Below are positions 41,705-48,921 of a stretch of 53,405 nt of DNA, piece by piece. The notes below the pieces were generated by a model that did not search any database, was not told the origin of the DNA, and saw only the letters and a program-made list of their open reading frames with translations. Position numbers and translations under genes: made by a program. Within the stretch, counting starts at the first letter, position 1. Each line of letters opens with the position of its first letter. The DNA lies in NCBI GenBank assembly GCA_934255545.1, contig CAKQOE010000015.1, positions 1 to 53,405 on the forward strand. The letters are read 5' to 3'. This stretch comes from an uncultured Clostridia bacterium. Its GTDB lineage: Bacteria; Bacillota; Clostridia; Peptostreptococcales; Anaerovoracaceae.

Positions 41705-41933
41705 CAGAAAAATTAACCGATACGGTAATACGGACAAAATACACCGATACGGCGTAAAATGATACGCGCGCATCAAATATAAAAAGGTATCACGCCCTGA
41801 AAAGGCTTCAGACAAAAGCTGAAAAAGTTCACAAGGCCGTACTGAACAAGCGCGGCAGGGCTTTGATATATACACAAATAACAATATTCATACGTTACAT
41901 CTGAGAAAGTAAAAAAGAAATGGAGAATGAAAA
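41705..41933. promoter_or_regulatory. Leader of the first prepilin gene
   Basis: 229 bases. CGCCCTG (about 41793) can pair with CAGGGC (about 41852), enclosing TTCAG/CTGAA and other short stems, so the mRNA leader may be structured. ATGGAGAATG precedes the prepilin ATG. No clear promoter is seen. Confidence 0.4.
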
Positions 41934-42353
41934 ATGTTCAGATTAATGGAAAAAGCAAGAAAGAATAACAAGGGCTTCTCGCTCGTAGAACTCATCGTAG
42001 TAGTACTCATCATCGCGATCATCGCAGTTGCACTGGCACCGCAGGTCGTTAAGTATGTACAGAAGTCAAGAGATAATGTTGCGTTAAATAATGCAGCTAC
42101 TATAAAGAGTGCAGTACAGGCTGCTGTGGCTGAGTATCAGGGCGATACAACATCTAATAGTTATACATTAGCCGATAGTGGTTACACATTTACGGTAGGT
42201 AAAACAGCATCAACAATTTCAAAAGCTGATGCTGATAAAATGCCAGAGAACTTAGTAGCTGATATTAGAGAAAACTTAGGTACTGCAGATTTAGATAAAG
42301 ACCATACTGTAATAATTGAGAAGAATGGTACAGTTAAAGTTGATGGTAAGTAA
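41934..42353 (+). CDS. Type IV prepilin, major-type (copy 1)
   Basis: 139 residues. Leader MFRLMEKARKNNKG, cleaved before FSLVELIVVVLIIAIIAVAL with the Glu5 needed for assembly. After the helix (to about residue 70) comes a short C-terminal domain ending in HTVIIEKNGTVKVDGK. The N-terminal half is almost identical to the prepilin at 42641. Codon use in the C-terminal half is AT-richer than in the N-terminal half, hinting at recombination within the gene. Probable fibre subunit. Confidence 0.92.
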   Translation: MFRLMEKARKNNKGFSLVELIVVVLIIAIIAVALAPQVVKYVQKSRDNVALNNAATIKSAVQAAVAEYQGDTTSNSYTLADSGYTFTVGKTASTISKADADKMPENLVADIRENLGTADLDKDHTVIIEKNGTVKVDGK

Positions 42354-42375
42354 ATAAGTACTTAAATAAATTTTT

Positions 42376-42452
42376 AAAGAGCAGTACAACTGCGGCAGTA
42401 AATTTTCACAGCGGTAAAGCTGACTTTGTAAAAACTTTGCCCGTACTGCTCT
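42376..42452 (+). repeat. 77-bp structured repeat, copy 1
   Basis: Outer stem AGAGCAGTAC (42378-42387)/GTACTGCTCT (42443-42452) encloses ACTG-CGG-CAGT and AGC-ggtaa-AGCT-type small hairpins. It follows the first prepilin stop by 22 bases. Copy 2 is at 43175-43251. No T tract, so not a standard terminator. Confidence 0.75.
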
Positions 42453-42497
42453 GACAGTAACGAATATCATGAGTTTAAAGATCATTGCAGGTGCAGG

Positions 42498-42596
42498 ATG
42501 TTCAGGATCGCTGATCCGGAAATAGCCGGAACTGATAACTCAGATAACACATGCACGATCAATGATAAGGGTACGGTATCAGTATCTGTTAAGTAA
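42498..42596 (+). pseudogene. Remnant of a third prepilin gene
   Basis: The frame reads MFRIADPEIAG then TDNSDNTCTINDKGTVSVSVK and stops. Its end matches the prepilin C-terminal pattern (xTIxxKGTVxV, compare VIIEKNGTVKV at 41934-42353). The MFR start echoes the first prepilin leader. The whole hydrophobic helix is deleted. It lies between the two intact prepilin genes, after repeat copy 1. Confidence 0.6.
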
Positions 42597-42640
42597 TAGT
42601 ATATATTTATTTATGATGATTAGTTGTATTAGGAAAATAA

Positions 42641-43114
42641 ATGATAAATGAACTGATAATTAAAAAAAATAATAAAGGCTTTACACTTGTAGAACTGATA
42701 GTAGTAGTACTTATCATAGCAATTATCGCAGCAGTACTCGCGCCGCAGGTCGTCAAGTACGTCGGACGATCTAAAGAGGCTGTAGATAAAAACAATGCAG
42801 CTGTACTTAAGACTGAAGTACAGGCAGCAGTCGCTGATTACGTGGCGCAGGGATATGGATTTAACCCTAACCTCAAGGCAACGCCAAGTGAGTATTATTT
42901 GACTCCAAATAAAAACGGCAAGCCGGGTACAGGCTGGGTCCAGGGAAAAAACGGTACTGCTGTAGCTAGCTGGGTGAAAATGCGGGAATTTATTCTTGAA
43001 GCAACAGGCAGCGATATCCCTCAGATCATGGAAAAAGGTAAAAATACATGGAAAGCATCCATTGACCGAAACGGAGCAGTTACTATAGAAACGATCTATG
43101 CACCGCCAAGGTAA
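42641..43114 (+). CDS. Type IV prepilin, major-type (copy 2)
   Basis: 157 residues. Leader MINELIIKKNNKG, then FTLVELIVVVLIIAIIAAVL with Glu5. The first ~50 mature residues are nearly the same as in copy 1 (APQVVKYVGRSKEAVDKNNAAVLKTEVQAAVADY), while the C-terminal domain is unrelated and ends in MEKGKNTWKASIDRNGAVTIETIYAPPR. The ribosome site is poor, so expression relative to copy 1 is uncertain. Followed by repeat copy 2. Confidence 0.9.
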   Translation: MINELIIKKNNKGFTLVELIVVVLIIAIIAAVLAPQVVKYVGRSKEAVDKNNAAVLKTEVQAAVADYVAQGYGFNPNLKATPSEYYLTPNKNGKPGTGWVQGKNGTAVASWVKMREFILEATGSDIPQIMEKGKNTWKASIDRNGAVTIETIYAPPR

Positions 43115-43174
43115 AAATGATTTTTTGTACTTGCTGATATGATAAATAAACAAATGATATAAAATAACGTATTA

Positions 43175-43251
43175 AAAGAGCAGTGCAACTGCGGCAGTAA
43201 ATTTTCAGAGCGGTAAAGCTGACTTTGTAAAAACTCCGGCTGTACTGCTCT
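43175..43251 (+). repeat. 77-bp structured repeat, copy 2
   Basis: Same layout as copy 1. The outer stem is AGAGCAGTGC/GTACTGCTCT (A-T replaced by a G-T pair). The inner 45 bases differ at one position only; the divergent part is near the 3' side of the loop. Confidence 0.75.
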
Positions 43252-43361
43252 GATTTGTATTACGGTAAAATTTTAAACATGCATATTTTGAATGCATAAT
43301 TAATGTTGTATACTATATAAAATCGACTAAAAAATTTGCAGTAAAAGAAAGGAGCCCGCCC

Positions 43362-44156
43362 ATGCTGCCGCCACTATACTACTACATATGCGCATTTATA
43401 TTCGGCGCCGCAGTCGGCAGCTTCCTCAATGTCTGCATATACAGGATACCACTTAAAGAAGACATAGTAAAAGAACCGTCACACTGCATGACATGCGGCC
43501 ACAAGCTCGCATGGTACGACAACATCCCGATCATAGCATGGATAGCGCTCAGAGGCAGGTGCCGCTACTGCAGGACGAAGCTCTCAGCTCAGTACCCGGC
43601 GATAGAGCTCCTGAATGCAGTCTTATGGACATTTACCGTAGTTATGAACGGCATAAATATAATATCACTCATACAGTGCCTGATAATATCAGCGCTCATA
43701 GTCCTGAGCGTCATAGACTGGAGAACATACGAGATCCCGTTCGGCATAAACGTATTTATATTTATCTGCGGAGCAGCGGTCACGATATGCAGCGCGGCCG
43801 GGATCGGCGGCGCGACTGGGGCAAAGACAGGCATGGCTGCAGTTACAAGCCATATCGCAGGCATGCTTATCATCAGCGTACCACTGTGGCTCCTTTTGAT
43901 CATCAGCGGTGGACGCGCTATAGGCGGCGGCGACGTAAAGCTCTTTTTCGCCGCAGGACTCGCGCTGGGCGCGAGCAGCACAATAGCCGCATTCTTCATA
44001 TCATTCCTGTTGGCAGCAGTCATCCACATAGCCAGGATGAAGCTCGCAGGAGCAGAAAGCAGGCTCGCCATGGGCCCGTACATAGCCGCAGGCGTGTGCA
44101 TATCCATATGGTTCGGCCCGCAGATAGTAGATAAGTACATGGCTATGATGTTTTAG
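43362..44156 (+). CDS. pilD: Prepilin peptidase/N-methyltransferase
   Basis: 264 residues, six to eight membrane segments. N-terminal domain with the paired zinc cysteines (CMTCGHKL...CRYCRTKL), the motif GSFLNVCIYRIP, and the two catalytic aspartates in VIDWRTYEIP and GGGDVKLFFAAGL. It cleaves the leader of the prepilins and methylates the new N-terminal Phe. AAAGGAGCC precedes the ATG. Confidence 0.95.
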   Translation: MLPPLYYYICAFIFGAAVGSFLNVCIYRIPLKEDIVKEPSHCMTCGHKLAWYDNIPIIAWIALRGRCRYCRTKLSAQYPAIELLNAVLWTFTVVMNGINIISLIQCLIISALIVLSVIDWRTYEIPFGINVFIFICGAAVTICSAAGIGGATGAKTGMAAVTSHIAGMLIISVPLWLLLIISGGRAIGGGDVKLFFAAGLALGASSTIAAFFISFLLAAVIHIARMKLAGAESRLAMGPYIAAGVCISIWFGPQIVDKYMAMMF

Positions 44157-44193
44157 CATATGGTAACCGCTATTACAACAAAGATGCTGCAAA

Positions 44194-44252
44194 GCTGATG
44201 AACATACGGATAAGCGGAGCGTCGGAGCGGAGTGTTCCGTATGTTCATCAGC
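44194..44252. other. Perfect 16-bp stem hairpin after pilD
   Basis: GCTGATGAACATACGG (44194-44209) and CCGTATGTTCATCAGC (44237-44252) with a 27-base GC-rich loop. No T tract. It lies between pilD and the pilM-pilN gene, 170 bases before the latter. Confidence 0.7.
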
Positions 44253-44422
44253 AATCCTGCATCCCGTAATTACAATAATTCATATGTTTATAATATGTTC
44301 TCGAAAGGATATTTACAGAGATATCTTTTCAAGAATATATTATTTAAATAAAAATATATCGATAAAACAGGAGAGACAGCCGGCGCCGGCCGGCATTGGA
44401 AATACAGCAGGAGGACCGATAA

Positions 44423-46225
44423 ATGGCGGGCAAAAATGATTTTATCTGTATAGAGATAGGCTCGGCCTTCATCCGCATAGTCCAGGTGAAGGGCAAAAAT
44501 AAAAAATATAAAGTACTTCATGCAGCAGAACACAGAATGCCGGAAGGACTCGTTTACGACGGATACGTCCGCAATACCGAAGCCATGGCAGAGTTCATAA
44601 AAGACTGCATGGCACAGGCTCAAATGAGCGGCAGGGAAGCCATAATATCGCTCATCTCAAACAAGATAGTCAGCAGAGAAGCCGACATACCTGTCATGAA
44701 GGACAAGCTTGTTTACGAAATGATAAAAAATCAGGCAGCGGACTATTTCCCTATGGATATAACAGACTACGCAGTGAGCTGCAGCATCATGAAGCGCGAG
44801 GCTGACCATATACACATCATGGTATACGCCATGCCTACAGATCTGATAGAGCAGACAGAAAAGCTCGCAGGCGCGTGCGGCCTCAGGCTCAGGAGCATAG
44901 AATTCAGCGGACACGCCGCATACCAGTATATGATGCAGCGCCTTAAGGCTGACAGAAACGTACTGCTCCTGCAGGTGCATGAGCCGGTAACGAGAGCGTA
45001 CATCATAGACGACGGCGCCGTAGGGATGCAGCGAAATATAAACTACGGGACCGGATCGCTCCAGGACGTTGTAGTCGGACTCGGACTTGCAAAAGACAGA
45101 GACGAGGCGTTTGAGGTGCTTTCAGACAGACTTAAGGTAGGCGCGTATATGCCCGGAAGCGCTATGCGCCCGGCGGAGCCTGAGGAAACAGAGGCGTCAG
45201 CCGCGTCCGCCGGTGACGGCGGCAGCGTTGAGGGCGCCGCAGACGATTCCGATACAGTAAAGGGCGACAGCTCGGATGACGAGTCTTCGTACAATATGTC
45301 AGAGCTGTTGAGCGAAGCGGCGCGTCCCATAGTTACGAATGTACTCAGACTTATAGAATATTATTCCACAAGAAACAGAGAATTCCAGCTTGAGGAGATA
45401 ATCATATCAGACCTCGGAGAGTACGTAAACGGCCTGGCGGAGCTCATAAGGAACGAAACAGGCATGAAGGTCACGCTTGCAAAGGATATGGCGAAAACAA
45501 CAGTTTTCACAGGCCCTATACCTGCGGAAAGACCCGGCTGCTTCCTGTCCGCGGCCGGAGCCGCGCTCGCGCCTCTTGGATTTGCGCTTGATTCTGCGCG
45601 CAGCGCTGAGGAAAAGAAGGCCGGCAGCAAGAATCTAATACTGACGATAGTCGCGGGCGTGCTCGTGTGCGTCCTGCTCGTGTCCGTACAGGGCGCGAGA
45701 TATGCGGCGCTTAACTCAGCAAGAACTGAGCTTGAGGCTCAGAAGGAAGAGCTGAAGCCGATAGAGACTGTATACGACGCTTACATAAAGGCGCGCGACG
45801 TAAATACAGAGGTGAACGCGATAGACGACTCGACGAACCGCATGAACGAATACCTCAGCAATGTGTTTGACGAGCTTGAGCAGAAGCTGCCGTCAACGTC
45901 AGTCATAACTTCGATGAATTCCGGCGCGGACGTGCTGACTATGAGCATGAAGGTGGACAGCAAGGAGACGGCTGCGGAGCTTCTCATGCAGCTCAAGGAT
46001 ATAGTCTACTTCTCTGACGTACAGATATCTTCGCTTACAGACACGACGGACGAGCAGACGGGTTCGCGCAAAGTCGAGTTCACTGTAGCGTGCTACTATG
46101 ATATGGACGCTGAAAAGGCTGACGAAAACGGCGCTGACGGCGCGAACGATGAAGGCGCGTCCGGCGGTCAGGACAGCGGCTATGATGACCTTGCAGGCAG
46201 AGGGGAGGCAGGACAGAATGAGTAA
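44423..46225 (+). CDS. PilM-PilN fusion, type IV pilus assembly
   Basis: 600 residues. The first ~400 are PilM-like (actin fold: CIEIGSAFIRIVQVKG, ISLISNKIVSREADIPVM, IKNQAADYFPMD, NYGTGSLQDVV), interrupted by an acidic Ser/Asp linker at about 255-300. A membrane segment (NLILTIVAGVLVCVLLVSV, about 410-428) opens a PilN-like part with coiled coil and ferredoxin-like domain (LPSTSVITSMNSGADVLTMSMKVD). In most systems these are two proteins that bind through the PilN N-terminal tail; here the tail is fused directly. GCAGGAGG precedes the ATG. The stop overlaps pilO by eight bases. Confidence 0.85.
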   Translation: MAGKNDFICIEIGSAFIRIVQVKGKNKKYKVLHAAEHRMPEGLVYDGYVRNTEAMAEFIKDCMAQAQMSGREAIISLISNKIVSREADIPVMKDKLVYEMIKNQAADYFPMDITDYAVSCSIMKREADHIHIMVYAMPTDLIEQTEKLAGACGLRLRSIEFSGHAAYQYMMQRLKADRNVLLLQVHEPVTRAYIIDDGAVGMQRNINYGTGSLQDVVVGLGLAKDRDEAFEVLSDRLKVGAYMPGSAMRPAEPEETEASAASAGDGGSVEGAADDSDTVKGDSSDDESSYNMSELLSEAARPIVTNVLRLIEYYSTRNREFQLEEIIISDLGEYVNGLAELIRNETGMKVTLAKDMAKTTVFTGPIPAERPGCFLSAAGAALAPLGFALDSARSAEEKKAGSKNLILTIVAGVLVCVLLVSVQGARYAALNSARTELEAQKEELKPIETVYDAYIKARDVNTEVNAIDDSTNRMNEYLSNVFDELEQKLPSTSVITSMNSGADVLTMSMKVDSKETAAELLMQLKDIVYFSDVQISSLTDTTDEQTGSRKVEFTVACYYDMDAEKADENGADGANDEGASGGQDSGYDDLAGRGEAGQNE

Positions 46226-47024
46226 GCTTACAGATACACAGAAAATGCTGATATGCGTGCTGGTCGATGTTCTGCTGGTCGCGCTCGTGTGGATATTCGC
46301 TTTTACTCCGTTAGGGGATAAATGCTCAGATGCGGAGAACGACATAGCGACGCTGCAGAGTGACATAGACAGGCTGCAGGATCTCGTTGACCGAAAGGAT
46401 TCGTTTATAGAAAAAACGCAGGTGCTCAACGCAGACACTGATACGATAATAGATAAATACGGTGCAGGCAATACGCCTGAAAAGATACTTATGTTCCTCG
46501 TTGACCTTTCAAAGGAAAGCAATATGACGATACCGTCAATAAGCTTCGGCGAGGAGACTAACGTTACGGTGCTTTCTGACGGAACGCCGCTTTCTGAGGC
46601 TTCATCAGACAGCTCGTCAGAAGGTGACAGTTCAGCTGACAGCTCTTCGGACAGCAGCAACAGTAATGGCGATGCGGGCTCTGGTGAAGGCAGCGGCGAC
46701 GCTGACGCGGCGTCAGACAGTGACGGTGACGGAACGGCTTCAAACGTTAAGGCTTCGGAGTATTATCTTTACAATTACCCGGTGACATTCTCATTCAACG
46801 TGTCTTACAGCGGTCTCAAGAAGGCTGTCCAATACATAGAGGACTACGGCGAGAGGATGACGATAGACGACATATCAGTTGCTTACGATGATTCGACAGG
46901 CAGACTTACGGGCACGATGGCGCTCAACATGTACACGATGACAGGAACGCCGAAGACGTATCTCGCTCCTGCGATAAAGGACGTAAGGCTCGGAGTTGCA
47001 AACCTTTTCGGCTCTGTTGAATAA
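46218..47024 (+). CDS. pilO: PilO-like type IV pilus assembly protein
   Basis: The start is ATG 46218 (MSKLTDTQKMLI), inside the end of the preceding gene. 268 residues: one membrane segment (LICVLVDVLLVALVWIFAF), a coiled coil (about 40-75), and a ferredoxin-like domain (YPVTFSFNVSYSGLKKAVQYIEDYGERMTIDDI). Residues about 125-185 are an inserted Ser/Asp/Gly-rich linker in the middle of the globular part. It pairs with the PilN part of the fusion to form the inner-membrane assembly ring. Confidence 0.85.
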   Translation: MSKLTDTQKMLICVLVDVLLVALVWIFAFTPLGDKCSDAENDIATLQSDIDRLQDLVDRKDSFIEKTQVLNADTDTIIDKYGAGNTPEKILMFLVDLSKESNMTIPSISFGEETNVTVLSDGTPLSEASSDSSSEGDSSADSSSDSSNSNGDAGSGEGSGDADAASDSDGDGTASNVKASEYYLYNYPVTFSFNVSYSGLKKAVQYIEDYGERMTIDDISVAYDDSTGRLTGTMALNMYTMTGTPKTYLAPAIKDVRLGVANLFGSVE

Positions 47025-47074
47025 CGACAGGATGACCTGAAATAAACAGATCAGATAAAATTAACGGTGAAGGC

Positions 47075-48832
47075 ATGAAAAGTTTTACATATAAATTACA
47101 TGAAAAACTGAATAAAGGCTGTAATGCAGGAAACGGGAGCGGCCGCCCGGCGGCCGGGCAGCGCGCTTCGCGCGCTCCGCAAGCGCCCGGCTCGCGCCGC
47201 GCGCATAACAACGCAGGCTTCTCGCTTCCTGAGATCATCGTAGCCATGCTCATCGTCGGCATAGTCATAACGCCGCTGCTGACGAATTTCGCCGTTACAG
47301 CCCGCGTGAACGCAAAGTCACTAAAGACTAAGGATGTGACGGACTACGCGGAGCAGATAATAGAGACGCTGCAGTCTTATACGCCTGATGAAGTGGATGA
47401 GCAGTTCGGAAGCGATAAGGCAGAAGACTTCAAGATAGCCGACATATCAAATACAGAGACGAACTACGGCCGCACGGACAGCAGCTTTAAGACTGACAAC
47501 AGAAAAGACGAGGAAAAAGCAGAAGCTGCAGACGGCAAGCCGCGTTATTACTTTATAAGGGGAGCCAAGGCGCCGAGCGGCAGGACATACGACGTGCAGA
47601 TAACGTACGATCCGACTGCTTACAGGACAGCCGGGACGGCTGACGGGTCTGCGCATGCTTATAACCTTGAGGAATTCCCGGATTCAACTGCATTCTCGCG
47701 CAGCACTACGGCCATTATAAACCCGAACGACTCGCACGTTACGTTCCCGACAGGCTCAGACGGCAAGAACATATTTAACGAGGAATCGCAGAGTTATGAG
47801 TTTGAGAATAATACATCGTATGAGGAAAGCGCTGTAGCGAGTTACTATGATACGTATACTACATTTATTTCGAAGGTAGTGGAAAAAGTAAACAGTTTCT
47901 TTAAGGAAAAGGACATAAAGCAGGAGTACTATATAAAAGAATCCGATATTGCGGCGCTTTCAAAAGAAGCTAAAATGGCAGAACTGCGGAGTAAAACCAA
48001 AAGGTTCACTGTGATATCTCTTGATGATGTCAATAATAAGATAGTTCTGTCGTCGTATCTGAGATTCGAGCTTGATAATGATGTATATGCAGTTGATGAA
48101 ACGGGCGTCACTGCAAGCGTTATGAGAAAGATCAAAAAAACCGCTTTCAGGGATATAACTGATGAGAATGTTACATTAAGTGAGGATGATCTTAACAGAA
48201 TAAAAAGCACCATATCCGATATTGCGTCAGAACAGCGAGGTGAGAATGGTACGAAGCTGTTTCTTGACTATAAGGTATTTTATGATACTGACGGATACAG
48301 CGACCTTAAGACTGTATACATTATGTACAAGCCGCTCAGTAATCAGTTTATGAGCGGCGGCGATACGATAGTTATAGATATCAATGACAGTAAAGTGCAG
48401 AAACGTTATATGGAAAGTAAAGAAACTCTTGATTTCTATATAGTTCCTCAGCTTGGCCTGCTCAGCAATAAAAATGAGAATGCATATATACATCCTGCAG
48501 TGAGCGGACTGAATATACGCGAGGGGAGCAGCGGCACAGGAGGAACAGGCGGTTCGGCTGTAACTAAGGAAGAAAAAGAAGCGTATGTTTCAACGCACAG
48601 GATAGCAACAGATCTCACGAGCCTGCCGGGCGATCTTATGACGTTCAATTATGTAAAGGGCTGGCTTGACGAGGGTCCGAACTTCTCAGTGATACAGGGC
48701 AGGGCGTTCCCGTCTGTCGTAAAGAATACATCATCTGACCTGATATATGACTTAAAAGTGACTGTATACGAGAGTTCGTCAGGCAATTGGAAAAAGAAGC
48801 TTGTCGAGCTCAATACGAGCGTACAGCAGTAA
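47075..48832 (+). CDS. Large minor-pilin-like protein with extended leader
   Basis: 585 residues. The prepilin motif is HNNAG before FSLPEIIVAMLIVGIVITPLL, with Glu5 kept. The leader is about 48 residues instead of the usual 6-15; its DNA consists largely of GC-rich hairpins (47140-47156, 47161-47175), giving the peptide NGSGRPAAGQRASRAPQAPG. The large C-terminal part (TYDVQITYDPTAY, MSGGDTIVIDINDSK) is unknown. Position in the row of minor pilins suggests a tip or priming subunit (PilV/GspI-like). GGTGAAGG precedes the ATG. Confidence 0.8.
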   Translation: MKSFTYKLHEKLNKGCNAGNGSGRPAAGQRASRAPQAPGSRRAHNNAGFSLPEIIVAMLIVGIVITPLLTNFAVTARVNAKSLKTKDVTDYAEQIIETLQSYTPDEVDEQFGSDKAEDFKIADISNTETNYGRTDSSFKTDNRKDEEKAEAADGKPRYYFIRGAKAPSGRTYDVQITYDPTAYRTAGTADGSAHAYNLEEFPDSTAFSRSTTAIINPNDSHVTFPTGSDGKNIFNEESQSYEFENNTSYEESAVASYYDTYTTFISKVVEKVNSFFKEKDIKQEYYIKESDIAALSKEAKMAELRSKTKRFTVISLDDVNNKIVLSSYLRFELDNDVYAVDETGVTASVMRKIKKTAFRDITDENVTLSEDDLNRIKSTISDIASEQRGENGTKLFLDYKVFYDTDGYSDLKTVYIMYKPLSNQFMSGGDTIVIDINDSKVQKRYMESKETLDFYIVPQLGLLSNKNENAYIHPAVSGLNIREGSSGTGGTGGSAVTKEEKEAYVSTHRIATDLTSLPGDLMTFNYVKGWLDEGPNFSVIQGRAFPSVVKNTSSDLIYDLKVTVYESSSGNWKKKLVELNTSVQQ

Positions 48833-48850
48833 TGGGTCTGTATCACTTGA

Positions 48851-48865
48851 GTGCGCCCGGCGCAC
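48851..48865. repeat. Short hairpin between two minor-pilin genes
   Basis: GTGCGC-CCG-GCGCAC. Confidence 0.7.
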
Positions 48866-48921
48866 GGACGTTATGAAGAAAATATTTGTACAGGATATAA
48901 TGCTTAGCGGAACTATATGTT

